Assembly: GCA_024643915.1 (NCBI GenBank)
Contig: JAHEMB010000105.1
Location: forward strand, 1 to 8,424
From: Rhodothermaceae bacterium
GTDB taxonomy: Bacteria > Bacteroidota > Rhodothermia > Rhodothermales > JAHEMB01
Direction: 5' to 3'
Length of the DNA stretch: 8,424 nucleotides
In this document: in pieces, positions 1-4,766 of the stretch
Layout of the letters: each line of letters opens with the position of its first letter
Position numbering within the stretch: position 1 is the first letter of the stretch
The notes under the pieces: generated by a model
Databases searched by the model: none
What the model saw: only the letters and a program-made list of their open reading frames with translations
What the model was told of the DNA's origin: nothing
Program-made: the position numbers and the translations under genes

Positions 1-1
1 T

Positions 2-670
2 GCCCGACCGCTGTGGGGCTTCAAGGCGTTCTATGATCAAGACGGCGCGCTCGTCGTCCGCCTCCGCCGCCCGCCTGCTGTGCGCGCGGACGATCCGCTG
101 CGGGGCCTCAAGGTGATGGTGGATGCGGGCCACCCGCCCGGCGGCGCCATCGGCCCGACGGGGCTGACGGAGGCCGAGGCCAACCTCGCCATCGCCGGAC
201 GCCTGGCTGAGATGCTGCGCGCTCGGGGCGCCGAGGTGGTGATGTCGCGCACCTCCGCCGCCCCCCTCGAAAACGCCACCGACGCGGCCGACGAACTGTG
301 GGCACGTGTGGATCTGGCCGTGGCGACGAACGCCTACCTGCTCGTCTCCGTCCACAACAACGCCTTCCCCGACGGTGTTAACCCGTTCGCGCGCTACGGC
401 ACCGAGACATATTATTTCCACCCCTTCGCCGCCGGCCTCGCCCGCGCCCTGGTGGAGGAGATTGCCGGGGTGACGGGCCTGCCGAACCTGGGCGCGAAGC
501 AGCGCAGCCTGGCCCTCGTCCGCCCCACCTGGATGCCCTCGACCCTCACCGAATCGCTCTTTATGATGTTTCCGCAGCAGGAAGCCGCGCTCCGCGATCC
601 GGCCTTCCTCGACCGCCTCGCCGCCGCCCACCTGCGCGGCATCGAAGCCTTCGTCCGCGCCCGGCTCTGA
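2..670 (+). CDS. N-acetylmuramoyl-L-alanine amidase (Amidase_3), 5'-truncated by window edge
   Basis: Predicted zinc-dependent murein hydrolase that cuts the amide bond between N-acetylmuramic acid and the stem peptide, acting in the periplasm on peptidoglycan. The frame is open from base 2, so the start lies outside; 222 residues are visible. A short segment with LWGF and LVVRLRRPP precedes the catalytic domain and looks like the end of an accessory domain. The Amidase_3 core then follows: VDAGHPPGG (first zinc His), GLTEAEANL (second ligand Glu), VSRT-type strand (VVMSRT), LLVSVHNNAFPDG (third ligand His) and TLTESLFMMFP (C-terminal catalytic Glu region). It ends FVRARL-TGA, close to the usual domain end. 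An ATG-free GTG at 80 could be read as a start but would discard the preceding conserved-looking segment, so a longer gene is preferred. It converges on the thioredoxin-family gene. Family call is firm; cellular role (cell separation or other remodelling) is inferred. Confidence 0.9.
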   Translation, partial: ARPLWGFKAFYDQDGALVVRLRRPPAVRADDPLRGLKVMVDAGHPPGGAIGPTGLTEAEANLAIAGRLAEMLRARGAEVVMSRTSAAPLENATDAADELWARVDLAVATNAYLLVSVHNNAFPDGVNPFARYGTETYYFHPFAAGLARALVEEIAGVTGLPNLGAKQRSLALVRPTWMPSTLTESLFMMFPQQEAALRDPAFLDRLAAAHLRGIEAFVRARL

Positions 671-694
671 CGAAGTGCGGATTTACTTCGTCAG
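667..694 (+). terminator. Perfect 10-bp inverted repeat over the amidase stop codon
   Basis: CTGACGAAGT (667-676) and ACTTCGTCAG (685-694) are perfect reverse complements with an 8-nt loop, and the left arm includes the amidase TGA. A second small hairpin, GGGC-TTC-GCCC (697-707), follows directly. There is no U-tract, so a classical intrinsic terminator is not shown. It may stabilise the 3' end of the mRNA or terminate weakly; it could also be part of the repeat-rich spacer that continues to 810. Confidence 0.35.
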
Positions 695-712
695 TCGGGC
701 TTCGCCCTCGTG

Positions 713-739
713 TCGGATTTCGGGTTTCCAGGGTTTCCA
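713..739. repeat. Short tandem direct repeats (TCGGRTT x2, GGGTTTCCA x2)
   Basis: TCGGATT (713-719) is followed immediately by TCGGGTT (720-726). Overlapping them, GGGTTTCCA occurs twice back to back (722-730 and 731-739). No gene covers this stretch, which lies between the convergent amidase and thioredoxin-family genes. It resembles the heptamer-type spacers elsewhere in the window, in miniature. Confidence 0.6.
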
Positions 740-740
740 T

Positions 741-771
741 AAAAAAGGCGGTGCCTCTGCGAAGCACCGCC
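741..771 (-). terminator. Intrinsic terminator of the bamD-nadD-phoU-thioredoxin block
   Basis: Read on the minus strand, GGCGGTGC (771-764) pairs perfectly with GCACCGCC (754-747) across a 9-nt loop, and six T residues follow at 746-741. This is a textbook Rho-independent terminator. It lies 27 bp past the stop codon of the thioredoxin-family gene and closes the minus-strand block before the convergent amidase gene. On the plus strand there is no T-run, so it is one-directional. Confidence 0.85.
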
Positions 772-775
772 CTCA

Positions 776-810
776 TCCATCCACCATTTTCTATCCGCTA
801 TCTTCCATTC
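776..810. repeat. Degenerate heptamer array overlapping the thioredoxin-family stop codon
   Basis: Five consecutive 7-nt units read TCCATCC, ACCATTT, TCTATCC, GCTATCT and TCCATTC (plus strand), giving a consensus close to NCYATYY. On the minus strand this is a run of RRATRGN units. The array overlaps the last codons and the TAG stop (798-800) of the thioredoxin-family gene and abuts the terminator. Periodicity is seen directly; function is unknown. Confidence 0.6.
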
Positions 811-1379
811 GGCCGCCATTTGATGTTGCAGCCCATCGCCGGGTGCTGGGGCCTCGCTACCTCCCCCTCGTCGAGGAGTTGATCGAGGGCCTGGCGCAAT
901 TCCTCGCCGGTGGCGCGGCCCTGGCCGGGGCGCGTCGCGTCCATCCGGCCCCGGTAAGCCAGACACCGGTCGGCATCGAAGACGAAGAAGTCGGGGGTAC
1001 AGACGGCGTGGTAGGCCCGCGCCACGTCCTGCGTCTCGTCGAAGAGATAGGGGAAAGGATAGACTTTCTCGCGGGCGCGCCGGGCGAGGGCGGCGGGCGC
1101 GTCGGCGGGGTACCGCTCGGGATCGTTCGAGCAGATGGCGACGACCTGAACGCCGCGCGCCTGGTAGACCCGTGCCGTCTCCAAAAGGGCCTCCTCCACG
1201 TGCTTCGCGTAGGGACAGTGGTTGCACGTGAAGACGACCACCAGGGCCTGCGCCCCGGCAAAATCGTCGAGCGAACGGGTCTCCGCCTCCCGATCATCCA
1301 CCTCCGGATTGACGCAGGCCAGTTCGAAGGCCGGCGCCTGCGTCCCCAAATCAAGCATTTCAGAATAGGTAACAGCCAT
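798..1379 (-). CDS. Thioredoxin-fold redoxin family protein (PRX-like1 type)
   Basis: A 193-residue thioredoxin-fold protein of the AhpC/TSA-related PRX-like1 group, probably a cytoplasmic thiol oxidoreductase or peroxidase-like protein; the substrate is unknown. Visible features: N-terminal TQAPAFEL typical of redoxins, the redox motif CNHC (Cys52, Cys55) in VVVFTCNHCPYAKHVEE, the SNDPERYPADAP segment (about 84-95), cis-Pro129 in VCTPDFFVFD, and the family's C-terminal signature MGCNIKW (182-188) with a third conserved Cys184. No signal peptide is seen. The ATG at 1379 gives the family's usual N-terminus, although no Shine-Dalgarno precedes it and a heptamer array ends 3 nt upstream. It is the last gene of the minus-strand block, 83 bp after the PhoU-like gene, and is followed by an intrinsic terminator. 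Its final residues (RPNGR) run into a repeat array and look shorter than family relatives as I recall them. Confidence 0.88.
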   Translation of the reverse strand: MAVTYSEMLDLGTQAPAFELACVNPEVDDREAETRSLDDFAGAQALVVVFTCNHCPYAKHVEEALLETARVYQARGVQVVAICSNDPERYPADAPAALARRAREKVYPFPYLFDETQDVARAYHAVCTPDFFVFDADRCLAYRGRMDATRPGQGRATGEELRQALDQLLDEGEVARPQHPAMGCNIKWRPNGR

Positions 1380-1382
1380 CTT

Positions 1383-1460
1383 GGTAAATGCGGAGTGACG
1401 AATGCAGAAGGCGGATTGTGTGCTGAACGGCAGATTGCGTGATCAAGGAGGCCAATCCGC
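1383..1460. repeat. Degenerate heptamer array with inverted terminal unit (thioredoxin/PhoU-like gap)
   Basis: Six 7-nt units begin with G at 1383, 1390, 1397, 1404, 1411 and 1418; the best ones are GCGGAGT and GCGGATT. A further related copy, GCAGATTG, is at 1430-1437. The reverse complement CAATCCGC (1453-1460) pairs perfectly with GCGGATTG (1411-1418), or with one G-U wobble with 1430-1437 (15-nt loop). The array fills almost the whole 83-bp gap between the PhoU-like stop and the next start, leaving no room for a conventional ribosome binding site. Confidence 0.55.
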
Positions 1461-1462
1461 AA

Positions 1463-2137
1463 TTAAAAGGCTTTTTCCTCTTCGGCCCAGGTGGGCGAGC
1501 GGCGGATCTTGTCGAAGGAGGAGCAGACCGTGGAGGCGATGTTGGCGAGGTGGGAGCTGACGCGGCTCATCAGGCGGGCGGCCATGCCGTAGACGAGGGC
1601 CTCGTTGGGCGTGATGTCCTCGCGGTCGGCCAGTTTCTTCAGATAATTCGTAACGTCGCCCTTGAGCTGCTCGTGGTTCTGCATGAGCGTCCGCGCGGCT
1701 TGCTCGTCTCCCTCGATGAAGCCTTTCCGCACGGTAGCAAACATCGTCACGATGCGGTCGCGCACGTCGCGGAGGGGCAGCACCAGGTCGCCCATGCGCT
1801 GCTGCTTCGCCAGGTCGGCCGTTTTGGCGAGGGACTTGCACAGGTCGCCGACGCGCTCGGCCTCGTGGACGATGCTGATGAGCTTGAGGCTGAAGACGAG
1901 TTCGCGGTTCGGGTCGATGGTGAGATGTTCGAGGACGAGGCGCCGCAGGTTTTGCTCGCGCCGGTTGACGTCCTCATCGAGTAGCGACAAATCGACGTCG
2001 AGAATCTCGTTGTCGAGCAAATACCCGGTGGCGGCGGCGAACATTTCGTGGCCAGTACGCAACATCTCCTGCACGTCGTCGAAAGCCTGCTCGACGAGGG
2101 GCGGCTGCTCGCCCTTAAATAGATCGAAAAATCCCAT
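1463..2137 (-). CDS. PhoU-like (DUF47-related) phosphate-regulatory protein
   Basis: A 224-residue, almost entirely helical protein of the PhoU/DUF47 class, cytoplasmic, expected to modulate phosphate uptake through a Pit- or Pst-type transporter. It carries two PhoU-style helical-bundle halves. The first holds a metal-binding-type motif EAERVGD (92-98) in VHEAERVGDLCKSLAK. The second holds the matching RLMSRVSSHLANIAS stretch (188-202), with Arg, His196 and Asn199 at the usual helix positions. The N-terminus MGFFDLFKG resembles DUF47 proteins, which often sit beside a Pit transporter, but no transporter gene is visible here. The ATG at 2137 has the only good Shine-Dalgarno-like site in the window, GAGGG with 7-nt spacing. 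It lies third in the minus-strand block. PhoU superfamily is firm; which transporter or kinase it serves cannot be told from this window. Confidence 0.85.
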   Translation of the reverse strand: MGFFDLFKGEQPPLVEQAFDDVQEMLRTGHEMFAAATGYLLDNEILDVDLSLLDEDVNRREQNLRRLVLEHLTIDPNRELVFSLKLISIVHEAERVGDLCKSLAKTADLAKQQRMGDLVLPLRDVRDRIVTMFATVRKGFIEGDEQAARTLMQNHEQLKGDVTNYLKKLADREDITPNEALVYGMAARLMSRVSSHLANIASTVCSSFDKIRRSPTWAEEEKAF

Positions 2138-2239
2138 GATGGTACCCTCGAAAGAACTGCGTGGCGGGTGTCGTTCGTGGTCGTTGATGGTACGATAGAC
2201 CGCCCTATCGGTTCGGGCGCCGTCGTTATTGCCGCGTTA
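2138..2239 (-). other. Gap between nadD and the PhoU-like gene, with small hairpin
   Basis: This 102-bp spacer holds a perfect 6-bp inverted repeat, CGATAG (2193-2198) and CTATCG (2205-2210), with a 6-nt loop and no T-run. A weak 7-nt periodicity (GTCGTTC-like words, about 2169-2198) resembles the clearer heptamer arrays elsewhere but is not convincing alone. I see no clear promoter or terminator, so readthrough from nadD is plausible. Confidence 0.35.
2145..2149 (-). promoter_or_regulatory. Shine-Dalgarno-like site for the PhoU-like gene
   Basis: GAGGG on the minus strand lies 7 nt upstream of the ATG at 2137. It supports that start and is notable because the other minus-strand genes here lack a comparable site. 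Confidence 0.5.
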
Positions 2240-2827
2240 TCAATCCTGCGCGCCGTACAGATGCTGGGCGTAAATGTAGGCACGCACGGCCTCCGGGAGG
2301 AGGTAGCGGATGGACCGGTCCGCCCGGCAGCGCGCCCGGATCTCGGTGCCGGAGATCTGCAAGAGGGGGGCGCGGGCAAAGCGCACATGCCCGGCAAAAC
2401 GCGGCTCGACGAGGGGCGCTACGGCGCCGGGCCGCTCGTAAGCGATGAGGTCGGCCCGCTCGACGATCTCTTCGGGCGCCCGCCACGTACCCAGGTCGCG
2501 CAGGCTGTCGCTGCCGAGGATGAGGGAGAAGGCGGCCTCGGGATAGGCTTCGTTGAGCGTCCGCAGCGTCTCCACCGTGTAGGAAGCGCCGCGCCGCCGG
2601 ATTTCCAGATCCGACACCTCGAAGGCAGGGTTGCCCTCGGTCGCCAGCCGCGTCATGGCTAAGCGATGCTCGGCGGCGACGAGCGTGGCGGCCTCCTTGT
2701 GCGGCGGCAGGTACGCCGGCATCCACAGCACCCGGTCGAGGGCGAACTGGTCGCGCACGGTTTCGGCCACGACGAGGTGCGCCAGGTGGGGCGGGTTGAA
2801 CGACCCGCCAAAGAGGCCGATGGTCAT
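2240..2827 (-). CDS. nadD: Nicotinate-nucleotide adenylyltransferase
   Basis: Transfers AMP from ATP to nicotinate mononucleotide to give deamido-NAD in cytoplasmic NAD biosynthesis. The 195-residue length fits the family. The N-terminal nucleotidyltransferase signature GLFGGSFNPPHLAHL (4-18) contains the two active-site histidines (His14, His17); the usual HxGH reads HLAH here, with Ala for Gly. Further family landmarks are MPAYLPPHK (36-44), SYTVETLR (82-89), LILGSDSLRDLGTW (102-115, substrate-binding region) and the C-terminal ISGTEIR (158-164), corresponding to the ISxTxIR motif. The ATG at 2827 puts the GGSFNPPH motif at the expected distance from the N-terminus; there is no Shine-Dalgarno, and a long repeat hairpin ends 15 nt upstream. 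It is second in the minus-strand block after bamD. The Gly-to-Ala change is conservative and probably compatible with activity. Confidence 0.95.
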   Translation of the reverse strand: MTIGLFGGSFNPPHLAHLVVAETVRDQFALDRVLWMPAYLPPHKEAATLVAAEHRLAMTRLATEGNPAFEVSDLEIRRRGASYTVETLRTLNEAYPEAAFSLILGSDSLRDLGTWRAPEEIVERADLIAYERPGAVAPLVEPRFAGHVRFARAPLLQISGTEIRARCRADRSIRYLLPEAVRAYIYAQHLYGAQD

Positions 2828-2842
2828 GGGGTGCTCTGAGGG

Positions 2843-2906
2843 ACAATGAGCAATGAACGATGAACAACGAGAAAATATTAATTGCTCATTGTAAATTGCT
2901 CATTGC
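2843..2906. repeat. Inverted heptamer arrays forming a 12-bp hairpin between bamD and nadD
   Basis: On the plus strand, units of consensus RCAATGA start at 2843, 2850, 2857, 2864 and 2871. The same unit recurs on the minus strand at 2906-2900, 2899-2893, 2892-2886 and 2885-2879. As a result ACAATGAGCAAT (2843-2854) and ATTGCTCATTGT (2881-2892) are a perfect 12-bp inverted repeat with a 26-nt loop. A second copy of the right arm (AATTGCTCATTG, 2894-2905) lies exactly 14 nt further, allowing an alternative pairing. The element begins 1 nt after the bamD stop and ends 15 nt before the nadD start. It is AT-rich, unlike the surrounding genes. Confidence 0.8.
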
Positions 2907-2907
2907 C

Positions 2908-3717
2908 TTACGACGAGCCGCTCTGCAACCCCCGCTGGCGGGCAAGGGCGAGCTCGTAGAGCGCCTCGGCCTCTTTGAGGAGCGGGCTGTCTGGGAAGAC
3001 CTGCAGAAGGCGCTGGTAGTGGTCGATGGCCTGCTGCAAGCGCTCGCCCTGCCGCGCCTCGATGCTCTGCTCGCTGAAGCTGATGTAGGCCCGCATGGCG
3101 CCCAGGAGGGCGTCGTCCGCCCAGTGCGTGTCCGGGTAGCGGTCGAAGACGGTGGTGTAGGAGAGGGCGGCGGCCTCGTAGAGCTCGCGGCGGTCGTACA
3201 GCTCGGCCACGGCGAACTGCTTCCGCGCCAGCTTCTCGCGCAACTCCTCAATCTTCGTCTCCACGTCGGCGCGGTGCTCGCTGTTGGGGTAGCGGTCGAG
3301 GAAGATCTGGAGAAACTGGATGGCGCGGCGTGTGTCCGACTGGTCGAGCTCGAAGTTGGGCGAGCGCTGGAAGTAGGTCAGGGCGCGTTCGTACTCAGCC
3401 TCCTCGGCGCGCGGGTCGTTGCGGTAGATCTCCAGGAAGCGGGTGTACTCGTTAGCAGCCAGGATGTACTCCTTGTTGGCGCCGTAGGACCGCGCCAGGT
3501 AGAGCTGCGCGTCGTCGGCCCACTCATGCGATCGGCCAAAATTGAAGACGGCCTGGAAGTACTCGGCGGCGCGCTCGTAGCGTGCGCGCTCGAACTGCTC
3601 CATGCCTTTCTGGTACGCTTCCTCAGCCGTCTCGTAGCGCAGCCGACCGCTGCCGGCGCACCCGGCCAGCAGCACCACCAGAAGCAAACCCACGCTGTTT
3701 GAAAGGCGAGACTTCAT
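2908..3717 (-). CDS. bamD: Outer-membrane protein assembly lipoprotein BamD-like
   Basis: A 269-residue lipoprotein with tetratricopeptide repeats, expected to be the BamD (YfiO) subunit of the BAM complex that inserts beta-barrel proteins into the outer membrane, anchored on its periplasmic face. The N-terminus MKSRLSNSVGLLLVVLLAGC has a short basic region, a hydrophobic core and a lipobox LAGC with the lipidated Cys at residue 20. TPR-like helical pairs follow, for example EAYQKGMEQFERARYERAAE, ILAANEYTRFLEIYRNDPRA, RRAIQFLQIFLDRYPNSEHR, LYEAAALSYTTVFDRYPDTH and AIDHYQRLLQVFPDSPLLKE. The reading frame stays open far upstream (to about 4371), but the lipoprotein signal fixes the start at the ATG at 3717. 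It heads the minus-strand block with nadD next. A general TPR lipoprotein of the YbgF/BamD class is the alternative. Confidence 0.87.
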   Translation of the reverse strand: MKSRLSNSVGLLLVVLLAGCAGSGRLRYETAEEAYQKGMEQFERARYERAAEYFQAVFNFGRSHEWADDAQLYLARSYGANKEYILAANEYTRFLEIYRNDPRAEEAEYERALTYFQRSPNFELDQSDTRRAIQFLQIFLDRYPNSEHRADVETKIEELREKLARKQFAVAELYDRRELYEAAALSYTTVFDRYPDTHWADDALLGAMRAYISFSEQSIEARQGERLQQAIDHYQRLLQVFPDSPLLKEAEALYELALARQRGLQSGSS

Positions 3718-3915
3718 GGTAAAAGAGAAAAGATTCAAGTTGATCAACCCCCGTTCCGATATCATTGACCAGCGTTCCGCCACCCTACCAACGCGGATCC
3801 GTCGCGGATTATTACGCAGAAAAAGCCGGGCCTCCACGGCAGCCGGCCTCAAGACTCGCTCATACGAGAGGGAGCAGGGGCTGTTCCTAGGGCGTTCAGT
3901 CTTGCCCGGTGCCTC
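3718..3915. promoter_or_regulatory. Divergent upstream region of bamD and the DUF6714-like gene
   Basis: This 198-bp spacer separates two divergent starts and must contain promoters for both, but I cannot place them with confidence. Two structures are visible. On the minus strand, GCCGG (3847-3843) and CCGGC (3829-3825) followed by five T (3824-3820) form a weak terminator- or attenuator-like hairpin inside a possible bamD leader. On the plus strand, CAAGACT (3850-3856) and AGTCTTG (3898-3904) pair perfectly, with CCGG (3843-3846) and CCGG (3906-3909) extending the stem, enclosing a small CTCG/CGAG hairpin. This fold would end 6 nt before the ATG at 3916. Neither start has a Shine-Dalgarno. 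Confidence 0.35.
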
Positions 3916-4464
3916 ATGAAGACTGCTGATGCCGTCAAAGCCCAGATCCGGCGCGCCTTCGCCGCCGTGCCCTACCCCGGCGACGACAACCTCCGGGATA
4001 GCAACGAGGGCGAGGAGCCTTTCCTGCTGGAGGACGCTTTTCGGGGGAAAACGGACTGGCGCGATCTCGACGCCCAATTCCTCGATGCGGCGCCGGACGG
4101 CTTCGGCTCCGCCCTCACTTTTTTCTCCGCCCCCGCCTTCCGCTTCTACCTCCCTGCCTACCTCATCGCTGATCTCGACGAGGCCCTCGCACAGCAAGAC
4201 CCCACCTTCAACCTGTCCTACGGCCTCGACGACACCCTCGGCGCGGTGCCGGTCAACCCCCGGCGCTACGGTGCGTGGACCTGGCGCGAGGCGAAAGAGA
4301 AACGCTTCGCCACCTTTACCCCGCCAGAGGCCGCCGCCATCGTGGCCTACCTCCGCTATCGCCTCGCCCACGGCTGGCTCGCCGACACCCAGCGGTGGAT
4401 GATCGCCCAGGCCCTCGGCAACTTCTGGCTACCACGCCCCGGCTTGCCGCCGGAAGTGGAATAA
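3916..4464 (+). CDS. DUF6714-like protein of unknown function
   Basis: A 182-residue soluble protein with no signal peptide or membrane segment. Its pattern matches my recollection of DUF6714: an N-terminal IRRAFAAVPYPGDDNL, a DWRDLDAQFLD segment, the block ALTFFSAPAFRFYLPAYLIADL (about 65-86), whose aromatic FRFYLPAYL core is the strongest family signature, and a C-terminal helix with FTPPEAAAIVAYLRYRLAHG. The family has no established biochemical role and no catalytic motif is evident, so no function is proposed. The ATG at 3916 gives the conserved start region and lacks a Shine-Dalgarno. It is divergent from bamD and 302 bp upstream of the DUF4157 gene on the same strand; the repeat-filled gap argues against a tight operon. 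Confidence 0.75.
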   Translation: MKTADAVKAQIRRAFAAVPYPGDDNLRDSNEGEEPFLLEDAFRGKTDWRDLDAQFLDAAPDGFGSALTFFSAPAFRFYLPAYLIADLDEALAQQDPTFNLSYGLDDTLGAVPVNPRRYGAWTWREAKEKRFATFTPPEAAAIVAYLRYRLAHGWLADTQRWMIAQALGNFWLPRPGLPPEVE

Positions 4465-4501
4465 CCCAAGTTGTGACCCTAATCTCCTCACATGCTTGAA
4501 G

Positions 4502-4569
4502 ACGATGGACGATAGACAACGAACGACAAAAAGCAGCCCCCTCATCGTCGGTCGGCCATCGTCCAAATC
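4502..4569. repeat. Inverted degenerate heptamer arrays (ACGATGR consensus)
   Basis: Plus-strand units ACGATGG (4502-4508), ACGATAG (4509-4515), ACAACGA (4516-4522) and ACGACAA (4523-4529) are followed, after a G/C-rich turn, by minus-strand units of the same word: ACGATGA (4548-4542), CCGACCG (4555-4549), ACGATGG (4562-4556) and GATTTGG (4569-4563). The plan matches the bamD-nadD element: one array in each orientation, able to fold into an imperfect hairpin. The heptamer itself differs between the two sites. Confidence 0.65.
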
Positions 4570-4607
4570 CTTTATGCACGATGGGTCAGAACTTCAGCTG
4601 GTATAGA

Positions 4608-4728
4608 CCTGCTTCCGGAGCAGGGGTTGAGGTAACCTCGGCAATTATCCTTGTAGAAATTCCATGCCCTCGCGAAGCAGGATAATAGCCCGCTTCGGAG
4701 TATATTGACGCCAGGAGAGCAGGGCATG
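4608..4728 (+). other. Inverted-repeat-rich putative leader of the DUF4157 gene
   Basis: Four pairings are visible. CCTGCT (4608-4613) and AGCAGG (4619-4624) form a compact hairpin. ATTATCCT (4644-4651) pairs perfectly with AGGATAAT (4679-4686). CATGCCCT (4663-4670) pairs perfectly with AGGGCATG (4721-4728). CGAAGC (4673-4678) pairs with GCTTCG (4692-4697), nested inside the last one. The second pairing crosses the third and fourth, so they would form either a pseudoknot or two mutually exclusive folds. The ATG is 38 nt downstream. Whether this is an RNA structure, a protein operator or chance is not decided by the sequence. Confidence 0.35.
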
Positions 4729-4766
4729 ATGGACAGGTGCACACGCAGCGCTAAGACAGGGCCCCT

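Larger units (their letters stand above)
4465..4766. other. 302-bp gene-free gap before the DUF4157 gene
   Basis: No credible coding region is present. From left to right it holds about 37 bp of unremarkable sequence after the DUF6714-like stop, an inverted heptamer array (4502-4569), an isolated extra ACGATGG copy at 4578-4584, and then about 160 bp with several inverted repeats that form the presumed leader of the DUF4157 gene. TTGACG at 4705-4710 could be a -35 box, but no matching -10 is seen at 17 bp. No T-run terminator for the upstream gene is visible. Confidence 0.5.

Noticed and set aside
675..1442. 255-residue plus-strand frame over the thioredoxin-family gene
   Set aside because: The minus strand encodes the CNHC redox protein with all family landmarks; the plus frame also runs through the terminator and repeat spacer.
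3820..3847. Intrinsic terminator on the minus strand upstream of bamD
   Set aside because: The stem is only 5 bp with a 13-nt loop, and no minus-strand gene lies upstream that would need it; it is kept only as a remark in the intergenic entry.
3718..4371. Upstream extension of the bamD frame across the divergent gene
   Set aside because: The lipoprotein signal with its Cys20 lipobox sets the start at 3717; the extension would overlap the DUF6714-like gene on the other strand.
4608..4728. Integron attC site or retron RNA
   Set aside because: The core sites RYYYAAC/GTTRRRY are not present in the right arrangement, and there is no integrase or reverse transcriptase in the window.
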